Shown: positions 43,098 through 52,155, numbered from the stretch's first letter. The stretch is DNA of 64,000 bases from a bacterium (GCA_018780265.1 JADMJV010000036.1:1-64000), one strand, 5' to 3'. The notes: generated from the sequence alone by a model not told the origin. Program-made: numbers and translations.

Positions 43098-43515
43098 AGC
43101 GCACTGCCTCGGTGTGGAGCTGTCCGTAGCCGGCTCGATCCGACTCGCCGCCCCACCATGACAAACGTATCCGACACCGCTTCAGGGTCGGAGTTCCGGG
43201 GTCGGTAGCATCGGATAGGTAGAGCGCCACCGTGTAGGCCTGTCGGCCGGATGCAACCTGGCTAAGGCTGTAGGGGTTGGAGTCCGAGGTGCTCAACCAA
43301 AAGGCCGAGCCGGGTAGGTCACTGGCCTCGTAAATTGCCGATTCAAGCAACTCGTGGGCGGCGCTCTGGGCCAGGCTCAAATCGCTGGTCTTCTGGCCCC
43401 CGGCGAGAGTCGTCAAGCCCAGGCCTACGAGGGTTAGGAAAATTACGATGGCAAAAAAGATCGCCAGCAGCACCTCGGCCAGTGTATAGCCCTTTTCAGT
43501 ACTGTTGGTAGGCAC
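43081..43515 (-). CDS. Pseudopilin, PulI/PilV-like
   Basis: A 144-residue prepilin-like protein. The N-terminus EKGYTLAEVLLAIFFAIVIFL carries the prepilin peptidase site (Gly before a methylated aromatic residue, Glu at +5) and hydrophobic stalk. The short globular domain follows. It overlaps both neighbours (20 bases upstream, 17 downstream) and so belongs to the same operon. No assembly ATPase or secretin is in the window; those would be elsewhere. Confidence 0.8.
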   Translation of the reverse strand: MPTNSTEKGYTLAEVLLAIFFAIVIFLTLVGLGLTTLAGGQKTSDLSLAQSAAHELLESAIYEASDLPGSAFWLSTSDSNPYSLSQVASGRQAYTVALYLSDATDPGTPTLKRCRIRLSWWGGESDRAGYGQLHTEAVRYVSKP

Positions 43516-45757
43516 GAACTACAAACGAGCTATTCGGTTTCACGGGAGAGTCCTGAAGATTGAGTAAATAGGCTCCATCGAACAATAGGTCCGCGTCGCG
43601 CGCCACGATCTGAATAGAACTGGAGTCCGTGGAGCCAGCCTCTTGCTCCGGGTCACCCCCGAAGGCCACCATGGCTCCTCGCAATGTGAAATTGCCCCAA
43701 TCGAGCTTCGATCCGAGCTTGCCTACATTGACGGTAAGCCCTCCCCAAGCGTAGGCCACGCCTTCCAGGTTGACATTGTTGTAAACACTGCTGCTGTCGT
43801 CAAAGGCAAAGCCATCTATCACGATGTTTCCGGCACTGTAGAGGTTGAGCTTGTTGGAAGTCTGGCCGGCTTTCAGGTCCACCCCATTGCCTAGCAGCGA
43901 AATATTTCCGTCGGCCACCACAGCTCCCCCCTGACCATCCAGTCGTCCAGCCAGCACTACATTTCCTGGGAAACGCAAAGTTACACCCTCTTCATTGATG
44001 GTTGTGACAATATTTACGTCCCCGCTAATGGCCTGTGAGCTGAGCTTGATTTTAAGGTCTTTGACGGCCAGGCCCTTGCTGCTGTCGGATGCACCTTCCG
44101 CAGCTTCAGGGTCGGGCGGGCTTCCTTCGCCAAACCCGGCCGGGGGAGGGCCCATGTAGCTGGCCAGCGCAGCCGCGACCTCGGGGGTGGTGGCTCGGGT
44201 CCAGAAAAATTGGGCCAATTCCAGTGAGCCGAACTGGTACTGTCCGTTTCCGTAAGGACTTTGGCTGCCAAGGCCGTCCCAAGAAGAGTTCCAGTTTTGC
44301 GTGCTCACAATCGTAGTTCCGGAGTCCTGATACGTCAATACCATCCCTCCTGGAGTGGTCACGGATCCGCTTGGCCCTTCCGACGCGTTGAGCAAAGCGG
44401 CGAGTCCCGCACTGGTGGAGAAATTCGTGGCGCCCGCGATGTTGTCTCCAAGCACGGCGTCAAAATCGGAATGGATCTGGTTGGCCAGTTGCACAAGATA
44501 GGTGCCAACGGGTACCGGCAAGGCCCCGCCGACCGGGGTCTCGCCTTCCTGGAAAGCCCCTTTGCTGGGCACCACGGCAAAATCGGTCACGCTACTGGCG
44601 CTGTCGAGCGTGGTGTCCTTGGTGAATTTCACTTCCACCAGGCCGTTGGAGTTGACCGTAGTCTCGATCGATGAAGGCAGATTCACCACGGTGCCGGCCG
44701 GCAATGAACCCGCCAGCTTGGCCGTTTTGTAATCCTGGTAGCTCATTTCGAAGTGCCTCACGACGATCTGTTGTTGCCCGTCCAGGTCCACTTCATAGAC
44801 CCCGCCGGCCAGGGAGATGGCTCCCGCTTCCAGTTTGGGCGCCGACACCTTACTGATACGATAGAAGGAATCGCCGGCGTTTTCCTGTTCCCTTCGGATC
44901 TGACTGGCCACCTGGGTGGTGCCCACCTGGTTGCCGTTGTTGCTGGTTCGGATCTCTCCTTGAGGCGATTCTAGCGCGGCTCCGACCCCTTGGGAGTCCA
45001 GCACGGAGAGGCCGGTCTTCGTTCGCAAACGCGCTCCACCGGCCCCTTGAGAATCGAATCGAACCTTTCCCGACTGACCAACGGTGAAGCTCAGGTCTCC
45101 GGCGGCGCTGGCCACGGAGTCTACTGACACTCCCCTACCCAGGTCCAGACCCAAAATGGATTCGGAGGCGACCCGAGTTGGCGTTCCCGAAAATCTGGAG
45201 GGAGCCCCGTTTGACATTGGAACGGAGCCGCAGCAACCTTCGACCTTTAGCAGCATCGTATGAGGCGCCAGGCGAAAACGAGCAGTGGCGGTAGGGCCCT
45301 GACCTTGGGGAAAGACCGGTAGGTCGATGTTGCTGACGAGATTATTGACACACACGCCAACCGCAGCGTCAGGGGCGGTGGCGGCGTCGTCCAAACCGTC
45401 CAATCCGCCACTCCCATCTTGCCGGTTGAAGTTGAAACGGAAGCGGGCCCAATGGGCTCCGTCCTTGACCCAGCCCACAACCTGGCCTTCCCCTTCCGTC
45501 ACAACCAGGCCATCCGTCAGCACCGAGTAGGGGTCCTTGGCGCGCCACAAACCACCCGGAGTCGCCCTGATGCGAGCGATGGCGTAATCGAGGCCGGTGC
45601 GCATGGCTCGTTCCGCGGCTTGCTGCTGGCTCAGCTTTCGGCCTCGAGCCATGCTGGCCGGTCCCAAGGAGAATGCCGCAGATACGAACATGGCTGTAAC
45701 GATTGCTAACAGCAACATACTGACCATAAAAAAACCTCGGAGACGTGTGTGTCCCAT
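43496..45757 (-). CDS. Large PilX-like surface protein with beta-helix region
   Basis: A 753-residue protein starting at ATG 45757, five bases after GGAGG. Residues about 8-35 form a hydrophobic stalk (GFFMVSMLLLAIVTAMFVSAAF) followed by a helical AERAMRTGLDYAIARIR segment, the layout of PilX/GspK-type minor pilins that lack a classical prepilin site. From about 200 on, short beta repeats (for example VRFDSQGAGGARLRTKTG, VVLAGRLDGQGGAVVADG, VNLEGVAYAWGGLTVNVG) suggest a beta-helix or bactofilin-like stack. It is the first gene of the pseudopilin operon. A related layout is found at 62279-63973. Role: probable tip or surface adhesin, inferred only. Confidence 0.75.
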   Translation of the reverse strand: MGHTRLRGFFMVSMLLLAIVTAMFVSAAFSLGPASMARGRKLSQQQAAERAMRTGLDYAIARIRATPGGLWRAKDPYSVLTDGLVVTEGEGQVVGWVKDGAHWARFRFNFNRQDGSGGLDGLDDAATAPDAAVGVCVNNLVSNIDLPVFPQGQGPTATARFRLAPHTMLLKVEGCCGSVPMSNGAPSRFSGTPTRVASESILGLDLGRGVSVDSVASAAGDLSFTVGQSGKVRFDSQGAGGARLRTKTGLSVLDSQGVGAALESPQGEIRTSNNGNQVGTTQVASQIRREQENAGDSFYRISKVSAPKLEAGAISLAGGVYEVDLDGQQQIVVRHFEMSYQDYKTAKLAGSLPAGTVVNLPSSIETTVNSNGLVEVKFTKDTTLDSASSVTDFAVVPSKGAFQEGETPVGGALPVPVGTYLVQLANQIHSDFDAVLGDNIAGATNFSTSAGLAALLNASEGPSGSVTTPGGMVLTYQDSGTTIVSTQNWNSSWDGLGSQSPYGNGQYQFGSLELAQFFWTRATTPEVAAALASYMGPPPAGFGEGSPPDPEAAEGASDSSKGLAVKDLKIKLSSQAISGDVNIVTTINEEGVTLRFPGNVVLAGRLDGQGGAVVADGNISLLGNGVDLKAGQTSNKLNLYSAGNIVIDGFAFDDSSSVYNNVNLEGVAYAWGGLTVNVGKLGSKLDWGNFTLRGAMVAFGGDPEQEAGSTDSSSIQIVARDADLLFDGAYLLNLQDSPVKPNSSFVVRAYQQY

Positions 45758-45836
45758 GCGACCTCCGCGCTCAGCTTCCGCAATTTTCCCGCCGTGCCTG
45801 CAAGATTCCTCCGACTTTGCTCGCACGGGGTGCGGT

Positions 45837-46979
45837 TCAGGCGGCTTGTGCGGTTCGCAACTCGGCTTCCGTTGAGTCTTTCGAATTGGCCGCAAGTCCC
45901 CGCCCCAACTCCCCGCCCCATCTGGACCCCAAATAGGTTCCTGCGAGGCCGCCTACTACCAATCCCAGGCTCCCCCCGATCGGGCCTGCCAGAGTATAGC
46001 CCAATTCGGTGAGGCCCAGGGGGGCGACGGTAGCGCCGACCAGGGCTCCCGCTCCGGCTCCGGCCGCGGCAACTACCGCCTGGACGCTCAGGTTTGCCTC
46101 CTGGTCAGGCTGGCGGTTCAGTTCCTGGCGGGCCCCCAGCAGGGCCACTGCGGCCAATCCCAGCAAGGGTGCCTGGTAGGTTAGAGCCAAACCGAGGCCA
46201 GCGGCGCATCCCAGTCCACCGGCCAAGGCCTGCAACGGTCGATCATGCTTGAGCCCTTCTGTCAGTTCTCTAACGCTTCCCGTCAGAGTCAATAGGATTG
46301 AGGCCTGGCGAAAGACCTCCAGTCCGCTTCTAAGCCACGGGAACTCGGAGATTTGTTGACTGATAAAGCGGCCGGTTTCTCGCAAGGCGGGATGGTCGCC
46401 CCACTGGTGCCAGAAGTTGGGCTTCTCCAAGTCTTGAAGGGCGGAGTATTTTTCCGGGTTGAGTTGGCGGAGTTGGTCGGGGTTTTGGTGGAACACCCGA
46501 AAACTCTCGGCAAAGTCTTCTGCCGGTTGGGTTGCGGCGTAGTCGCTAACAAAGGGGTCCTGGCCAAAAGGGGCTGAGTTCGAGGGATGCAGGCCGGGTA
46601 TAGATCCAGCCAGCCCGCCTTGCATATCCACACTGTGCCCGATCTCTTGAAGCACATTGCCACGGAAGTTGGTGGGGTCGTGCATGCCCCAGCCGCTCCG
46701 ATTCATGACTACCTCACCCAGGGCTGTGCGATTGTAGCCCATCACGTTGAGGTTCTCAAAGCTGTTCTGAACGGAGATGCTGGTGGGCAGTACTGCCTGG
46801 TGGGCAGGCAGTTGCTGTAGTGCCTCTTTCATCAGGGTGACTTCGGCAGGTCGGCCCGAGAGACTGGGGGGTACAAAGTCGGGCAGAACCGTCTGGGTGG
46901 CAGCTACTGCTTCCAGGGCGTCGCCAAGGGGTTTGCGGTGGAGGGGGCGGGTAGGGGGGACTGGATGGAGTTTTCGCAT
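45837..46979 (-). CDS. Metalloprotease-like protein with altered zinc motif
   Basis: A 380-residue protein. Residues 1-45 are Pro/Arg-rich and disordered. Residues about 90-200 resemble the small gluzincin/lethal-factor-like peptidase fold: GWGMHDPTNFRGNVLQEIGHSVD, then FVSDYAATQPAEDFAESFRVF with the third ligand Glu/Asp (first string shown is the region only). The HExxH is QEIGH here, with Gln (CAA) in place of the first His, so zinc binding may be lost. The C-terminal 150 residues contain Gly/Ala-rich hydrophobic zipper-like segments. The gene is downstream of no clear operon. It may be an inactive or divergent protease. Confidence 0.6.
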   Translation of the reverse strand: MRKLHPVPPTRPLHRKPLGDALEAVAATQTVLPDFVPPSLSGRPAEVTLMKEALQQLPAHQAVLPTSISVQNSFENLNVMGYNRTALGEVVMNRSGWGMHDPTNFRGNVLQEIGHSVDMQGGLAGSIPGLHPSNSAPFGQDPFVSDYAATQPAEDFAESFRVFHQNPDQLRQLNPEKYSALQDLEKPNFWHQWGDHPALRETGRFISQQISEFPWLRSGLEVFRQASILLTLTGSVRELTEGLKHDRPLQALAGGLGCAAGLGLALTYQAPLLGLAAVALLGARQELNRQPDQEANLSVQAVVAAAGAGAGALVGATVAPLGLTELGYTLAGPIGGSLGLVVGGLAGTYLGSRWGGELGRGLAANSKDSTEAELRTAQAA

Positions 46980-47489
46980 TGTTGGAGCCTAGGGGATGTT
47001 TGTCATGGAAGGGTGAACCGAGCGTGACAGGCACCGCGGGGTGAGATTGTTGGTTCAGCTCGGGCCGGCTGGCGGCGCCCGGTGTTTTTGCGCCTTACTT
47101 CTCGTCGAAAAAATCCATTTGTCCTGGGCTTGCGCTCGCGGCAGATGATTTGCTGCGCAGATTGGTGGAGGAGGGCGGTGGCCGCCGCAAGCATCAATGG
47201 GGGGCCCGCTCGTCCCAGTCCCGTGGTTACTTCCATTCCGAACCGAGGGGCTTACCGGTCCCCGGGTCCAACCTGAGTCTTGGTCTTTAATGGGACCGTG
47301 TGATCGCAAAATTTCCACTAAATTGGAAACTCTTTCCAATGTAGTGGAAGGTTTGGACAAACCATAAGAAAGACATCCTGGTGCTCATGGTGAGGTCACC
47401 CCTCAGCGACGGACTTCGGCTCCAGGCAAGGTTCCAGAATTTGGTGGGCCTCCAAATACTCCAATTGAGGACAGGCATCCCGCGGAAGA
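46980..47489. other. Gene-free stretch with hairpin
   Basis: No frame on either strand is convincing. A plus-strand frame around 47150-47290 reads ADDLLRRLVEEGGGRRKHQW, which has gene-like composition but no start signal and no recognised family; it may be a remnant. The inverted repeat at 47313-47349 is the only clear element. Confidence 0.4.
47313..47349. repeat. Near-perfect 17-bp inverted repeat
   Basis: TTCCACTAAATTGGAAA (47313-47329) and TTTCCAATGTAGTGGAA (47333-47349) are reverse complements with one mismatch, separated by a three-base loop. Each arm itself has the TTCC...GGAA symmetry, so the site also reads as two tandem dyads. There is no T-run. It lies in a 510-base gene-free stretch and could be an operator, a hairpin RNA or a mobile-element remnant. 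Confidence 0.8.
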
Positions 47490-48062
47490 ATGGGAATGAT
47501 TCCATCAATGCAACATTCTCACGCACAGGTATTTCGAAGGAGACTTCAAGCGGTGGATCTTGAATCGGTATTCGAGTTCGTCTCTCCCAAGGTCCGGGAC
47601 GCAGCCGTGAAGGCCGCGGCTCAACTTTCCCATCTCGGTGTTCGCCACGCTCTGGTCGGTGGACTGGCCGTCGGTGCTCATGGCTACATCAGGGCTACCA
47701 AGGACGTATATTTTTTGGTGGGAGATGAGGCATTTGAACACCACGGGTTGCTGGTGACGTTCAAGACAGGTATCCCTATTGAGGTGGATGGCATCCGGAT
47801 CGACTACTTGTCTCCTTCTGCTTTGGGACCCCATTTGGAAAGTGCCTTTGATGCGCACAATGTGAGCGTCGGCGTGAATGTCATCGAGCTAGCGCCGCTC
47901 ATCTTCATGAAACTGCTGGCCCGACGTCGCCAAGACCTCCTCGATGTTGTAGAACTCCTCAAAGCTGGCGCCGATCCTCGTCGGGTTCGTGCGTACCTGG
48001 AAGTGGCCGGCCCTGAGCTGCTCGGGCAGTTTGATCTGCTGGCAGAAGAAGCAATCGACTGA
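47490..48062 (+). CDS. Nucleotidyltransferase-fold protein with altered active site
   Basis: A 190-residue protein of the AbiEii/MNT-like nucleotidyltransferase fold. The P-loop-like HALVGGLAVGAHGYIRATKD motif is followed by KDVYFLV, where the family has K-D-V-D-F-L-V. The second catalytic Asp is thus Tyr (TAT for GAT), one base change. The remaining helical part fits. Such proteins serve as toxins or phage-defence components; this copy may be inactive. The ATG at 47490 lacks a good ribosome-binding site, and ATGs at 47496 and 47508 are alternatives. Confidence 0.68.
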   Translation: MGMIPSMQHSHAQVFRRRLQAVDLESVFEFVSPKVRDAAVKAAAQLSHLGVRHALVGGLAVGAHGYIRATKDVYFLVGDEAFEHHGLLVTFKTGIPIEVDGIRIDYLSPSALGPHLESAFDAHNVSVGVNVIELAPLIFMKLLARRRQDLLDVVELLKAGADPRRVRAYLEVAGPELLGQFDLLAEEAID

Positions 48063-48170
48063 CGCCGAATTTCTGTTGGCAGGGCTGAAGGCCTGTTCGC
48101 GAACTCACTGCTCCCCCCAGCCTCGCGGCGTGGCGAGTGACCAAGCCTCGGTGGGAACGGGCATAGGCCC

Positions 48171-48524
48171 TTAGCCGGGAGTTTTTTGGGCACACTGGCT
48201 GGGGGCGACATGGAGGTTGGGGTCGAGCAAGTGCTCACGGACCATCTCCGGCAGGGCGCCCCAATAGGCGGCGCTGGTGCCTTGCATGGAATTCGGATCG
48301 GCGTGGACGTTGCCTCCCGTCTGCCTCCACAGATCGTTGGTGCTGCGCGGCACGTCCTGGTTAAGGTTGGCCTCAAAACCGGGCCAGCGCATCCGCAGTT
48401 TGTCCGTCAAAGAGGCTTTGGCGTCGCCGGCGCCGGTCAGGGCGGCGAAAGCTCCCGGACAGGGATCCATCAACCAGTTGGGCCCCGGCAGTTCCTGCAT
48501 GGCGTGCCTGCTCACGGCCTCCAT
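48171..48524 (-). CDS. Hypothetical protein, possibly frameshifted at N-terminus
   Basis: A 117-residue frame from ATG 48524 with normal composition (for example QELPGPNWLMDPCPGAFAAL and PEMVREHLLDPNLHVAP). A second frame begins with GTG 48591, overlapping the subtilase stop (GTGA). It reads MSLSKESDPQQKQERILLGN and then meets the first frame near 48524. A single frameshift there would join them into one 139-residue product coupled to the protease gene. The family is not recognised. Confidence 0.5.
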   Translation of the reverse strand: MEAVSRHAMQELPGPNWLMDPCPGAFAALTGAGDAKASLTDKLRMRWPGFEANLNQDVPRSTNDLWRQTGGNVHADPNSMQGTSAAYWGALPEMVREHLLDPNLHVAPSQCAQKTPG

Positions 48525-48587
48525 AGGCGATATTGCCCAGCAAAATCCGCTCTTGCTTTTGCTGAGGATCGCTCTCTTTGCTCAGGC

Positions 48588-50678
48588 TCACCGAATCGCC
48601 GGGCTCTGGCGGAGGGCTACCGCCTGGGGTTTCGGGTCAAGAATTTGGGGTTTGCTCTCGGCGCTTTCCTTGCCTTTGGGCAGGTCGGAGGCCACCACGC
48701 AACGTCCTAAGGACATTCCGTCGCGCACTCCGGTGTTATCGGTCTTGAGGCGGAAGCGAAACTGAACTTGAGGTTTTCCGTCAAAGCGGCTGAGGTCCAC
48801 CTCGTGGATCTTCCACGGGCTATCTCCCCGCAGACTTTGCAGTACCGCCCAGTTTTTACCGGCGTCGGAGCTGGCCTCAATATGCAGGACGTCCTTCTCC
48901 TCCGCTTTTTCGAAGCTATAGAGAGCTTCAAACATCAGCTTGCTGCCCCGATGACCTTTGAGAGAGAAGGCTGGACCGGTCAGCGACATATCTAATTTGT
49001 GTGCGTGGTCCCCTTGAGGCGAGTCGCTCCATATCGTCCCTCGCTCGGGCAACTGAGCGGGAGCCCAGTAACCTTCAGCCTTCCATGCCGAGGGATCCTC
49101 AGCGGAGGCTTCCAGTGCCACCTTGGCAGCCGGAACCTGAACTTGAACGGTTGTGACCGGCGAACTTTGTCCCACATTGTCCAGCGCTCGCAAGCGACAC
49201 TCCAGCGAACGGGTCCGTGCCGATGGCAACAGCTCCAGAGTGGCCTTGTGGCCAGTTCCCGACGCGCCTGGGCGTGGCGGAGTAAAAGACAAATCTCGCA
49301 CCGTCTTACCGTCCAGGGAATAGTCTAATTCGAAGAAGCTCGCCGTCCCCTTGGACTGGTCGTCTCCACTGGCCGTCCAACTCAAATCGACCCGATGGGG
49401 TTTGGACGTCCCCTTCAATGCGGCGGGGGCTCCAGGAGGAGTGGTATCCTGCTCTAGAGCCCGCAGTACATTCAGGCGCCCCGAGGTGATCACCTTACCC
49501 TGAAGGCCGGGAATGACATCCACATTGGCCAGCAGACGAGTGCGAATCTCGCTGGGAGATGCCTCAGGGAACTGGCTGGCGATCAGGGCGGCCGCTCCAG
49601 ATACATGGGGTGTAGCCATGGATGTTCCGCTGAGTTCGGCATAGCCGCCGGGCACGGTGGACAGGATGGCCTGACCCGGGGCGGCCAGGTCTACCCGGGG
49701 AGAGCCGTAGTTGCTAAACTTGGCCAACTGATCCCGATCATCGGTGGCGGCCACCGACACAATATTGGGGAGATCAAAGCAGGCGGGGTAGTGAGGTTGA
49801 AGGTTGACATCTTTGGCGTGATTGCCGGCCGCACAAATGTGCAGCATGGGCGACTTGCTAAACGCTTCGTAGAGGATGGGATTGTAGACTCCGCCTCCAA
49901 AAGAGCAGGAGGCGATGCGGGCACCCATCTGACTGGCATAGTTGAGGGCTTTCACCATCGACATGGTGTCGGCCCCAAAGCCGCCGAAGATATTGATGGG
50001 CATCACCTGGGCCTGCCAGTTGACTCCAACCACACCCAGGCCATTGTTCCCGACCGCCCCAATCGTCCCGGCACAGTGAGTCCCATGGTTGTCGCCGCTC
50101 ATCGGGTCGCCGTTGTCCTTGGACGCATTGTAGCCGTGCACATCATCCACCACGCCGTTGCCGTCGTCGTCCCGCCCATTGCCGGGAACTTCCTTGGGAT
50201 TTACCCAGATATTTTCCTTCAGGTCCGGGTGCTGATAGTCTACGCCTGAGTCCAGGACGGCCACTACCGGACCGGAGCGACTGCCCTGAATCTTATTCCA
50301 GGCCTCGGGAGCTTGAATCTTGGCCAGGCCGTAGAGGCGAGGGTCCATGTCATTGGGTTGAATATCGGCATGATAGACGGTATTGGGTGCGGCGCACATG
50401 ACACGTTCATCCTGAGAAAGCAACTGGACGGCTTGCTCCAGAGTTTGCCCGGGAGCCAACTGCAGGCGCAGAATTTGACTGGCCCCTCGATGCAGGCCTA
50501 GAGGCGCGCTGTCCAGCAACTCCATCGAATATTCGTCGGCAATGCTGGAACGGATAGCCAGTCCGTCGGCAAGTTCCGAATGAACGCCGAATTGTGGACG
50601 AACCTGAATCAACACCTCGCCGGAAACGTAGGGGATTTTGGGACCTGACCCTCTGACAGTGGAGTAATTCGCTTGCAT
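48588..50678 (-). CDS. Subtilisin-family serine protease (S8)
   Basis: A 696-residue subtilase. The catalytic triad is intact: VAVLDSGVDYQHPD (Asp), DNHGTHCAGTIGA (His) and ELSGTSMATPHVSGAAAL (Ser). An N-terminal region of about 110 residues resembles an I9-type inhibitor pro-domain (GEVLIQVRPQ). Residues after 410 contain a fibronectin-like and a jelly-roll-like beta region (RVDLSWTASGDDQS; VQFRFRLKTDNTGV). No Sec signal peptide is evident, so export or intracellular use is open. It lies eight bases after the 50687-51394 gene and couples to the following small gene. Confidence 0.9.
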   Translation of the reverse strand: MQANYSTVRGSGPKIPYVSGEVLIQVRPQFGVHSELADGLAIRSSIADEYSMELLDSAPLGLHRGASQILRLQLAPGQTLEQAVQLLSQDERVMCAAPNTVYHADIQPNDMDPRLYGLAKIQAPEAWNKIQGSRSGPVVAVLDSGVDYQHPDLKENIWVNPKEVPGNGRDDDGNGVVDDVHGYNASKDNGDPMSGDNHGTHCAGTIGAVGNNGLGVVGVNWQAQVMPINIFGGFGADTMSMVKALNYASQMGARIASCSFGGGVYNPILYEAFSKSPMLHICAAGNHAKDVNLQPHYPACFDLPNIVSVAATDDRDQLAKFSNYGSPRVDLAAPGQAILSTVPGGYAELSGTSMATPHVSGAAALIASQFPEASPSEIRTRLLANVDVIPGLQGKVITSGRLNVLRALEQDTTPPGAPAALKGTSKPHRVDLSWTASGDDQSKGTASFFELDYSLDGKTVRDLSFTPPRPGASGTGHKATLELLPSARTRSLECRLRALDNVGQSSPVTTVQVQVPAAKVALEASAEDPSAWKAEGYWAPAQLPERGTIWSDSPQGDHAHKLDMSLTGPAFSLKGHRGSKLMFEALYSFEKAEEKDVLHIEASSDAGKNWAVLQSLRGDSPWKIHEVDLSRFDGKPQVQFRFRLKTDNTGVRDGMSLGRCVVASDLPKGKESAESKPQILDPKPQAVALRQSPAIR

Positions 50679-50686
50679 GACTGCCT

Positions 50687-51394
50687 CTATTCCTGTTCCT
50701 GAGCCGGAGGCTCAAACCATTGAGCGACCTTGTCCATCGAGCCGGATCCCCAGTCAAAACCTTGACGATAGCTGTCGCGGATCACGGTCACTCCTGTGTA
50801 GGCACCGGCCGCAATTCCCACCAATTCCCCGACGACTGCTCGAGAGACGTTGCCCAGCATTCCCGGGTCGTCCACCAGAGAGGGAGGGAGCTTTTCCAGG
50901 CTGGCCTCGAGCCACTGGCCGGTGGTAAACTTCACTTGCTCCTGGAAGGCTCCCGACTGACGACCCCACTCGTTATTTCCGATGACAACGTTGCTTGCCG
51001 CGCCGGCCAAAGCCCCTTCAGCGGGGGAGAGGGATAGGAAGTTCAAGGCTCCCACTCCCCCGGCCAGGGCGCCGGTGAGGGCCAGGTTGGCTGCCATGCC
51101 CGCCTTAAAGGCCAGGCTGGCCTGGTCAGCCGAGACGTTGGCTCCGCGCACCAGTCCCTCGGCGCCGCCAGCGCACCCCCCCACAACGATGCGACTGATG
51201 CTGTTGAGAGTGCCAGCCAGCACTCCCATCGAATTGGAAGCCACTTCCGCCAGTCCCATTCCGCTATCCCACCCATCGATGGGTGGGATGGGAGTGGCCG
51301 CAGGTGTAGACTGCAGACCCATTGCAGGCGGTGTACCCGTCGACTGGAGCGTCTTGGGCAACGAGAATTGCTTAAGAGAATGTATAGTTTTCAC
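50687..51394 (-). CDS. Orphan protein with glycine-zipper-like segments
   Basis: A 235-residue protein starting at GTG 51394 with AAGGA about ten bases upstream. The first 40 residues are Pro/Thr/Ser-rich and disordered. Then come Gly/Ala-rich hydrophobic segments (AGMAANLALTGALAGGVGAL, VVGELVGIAAGAYTGVTV) typical of membrane-inserting or pore-lining zipper proteins. The C-terminus is acidic. It precedes the subtilase on the same transcript, so it could be a protease substrate or partner (inference). No family is recognised. Confidence 0.7.
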   Translation of the reverse strand: MKTIHSLKQFSLPKTLQSTGTPPAMGLQSTPAATPIPPIDGWDSGMGLAEVASNSMGVLAGTLNSISRIVVGGCAGGAEGLVRGANVSADQASLAFKAGMAANLALTGALAGGVGALNFLSLSPAEGALAGAASNVVIGNNEWGRQSGAFQEQVKFTTGQWLEASLEKLPPSLVDDPGMLGNVSRAVVGELVGIAAGAYTGVTVIRDSYRQGFDWGSGSMDKVAQWFEPPAQEQE

Positions 51395-51407
51395 GGTTAT
51401 AAATCCT

Positions 51408-52077
51408 TCAATTCGTTCCTGAGGCTGGTGCCGGTGTCTTCTCCAGTAAGCCGGGTGAACCCGAGGAGGGCTCGGCCAAGTCTTCCATGAGATTTTTTAC
51501 AGGGTATGTCTTTGGGGTTCTGGCTGCGTGAATGCAGTGTGACTCGGGGGGGGGCATTCATTGCCAATTTGTAAAGGGAGTTCTTGACTGAGGCCGGGCT
51601 CTTGGGCCGGACGGCGTCTAAAATGGTGCGCCCGTGAGCTGCGAATCGTAGGAGTGCTTGGCCAGGCGGGAGAGATTGTTCTTGCCGTCCAGGTAATAGA
51701 GAAAGGTCAGTTTTTTTTGGGCCTGGTGGACGCGGTGGGTTGATGAGTACGGTCGTGAGCCTTCTCTTCTTCCTTGGTATAGAGGGGATCGGTCAGGACT
51801 ATGGATTGTGCATGGCCGACTGGTAGCTTTCCAGTTGGCGAATTTGATCCATACTCAGGCGCTTGATGGAGTCTCCCGTGACCATGGTTAGCTGGTCTTT
51901 CTCCTTGATCCCATAGGCCTGGTCACCATATCCTGAGGGCCTTTCTTGACCCCGACCGGGTCCTTGAGGTCGCGGCAGGGTGTGAGTGATTCGAGCTCGT
52001 TGGTGTCTTCGATGAGGTGTGGCGAGTGGCAAGCTGCCGTTGGCCAGCGGAGCGACTTCTGAAACATTGCGTATCAC
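51408..52077 (-). pseudogene. Decayed gene with clostripain-like (C11) fragment
   Basis: Gene-like peptide segments occur in alternating minus-strand frames. From GTG 52077 the frame reads SEVAPLANGSLPLATPH. Another frame continues LIEDTNELESLTPCRDLKD, and the first frame returns with QLTMVTGDSIKRLSMDQIRQ. Nearer the end are SIVLTDPLYTKEEEKAHD and, in another frame, KKLTFLYYLDGKNNLSRLAK before a stop at 51618. The last resembles the opening strand of clostripain-type C11 peptidases. A final open piece, MEDLAEPSSGSPGLLEKTPA, ends at 51408, just before the next gene. At least four lesions are needed; the middle of the original gene is missing. The C11 assignment rests on one short segment. Confidence 0.4.
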
Positions 52078-52117
52078 GGTTGACTGACGACTTTGGGCAT
52101 CCCATACCCATGTACGA

Positions 52118-52147
52118 TTGAAATGCTTCTTGTCCGGGGGGTATAAT
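52118..52147 (+). promoter_or_regulatory. Promoter directly before the Rpn-like gene
   Basis: TTGAAA (52118-52123) and a perfect TATAAT (52142-52147) are 18 bases apart. The ATG at 52156 begins only eight bases after the -10 box, so the mRNA would start at or within a base or two of the start codon (leaderless). Confidence 0.6.
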
Positions 52148-52155
52148 CAGCACAG

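Noticed and set aside
47287..47526. 79-codon minus-strand frame across the inverted repeat
   Set aside because: Trp/Phe-rich and partly formed by the repeat itself; no start signal and no family.
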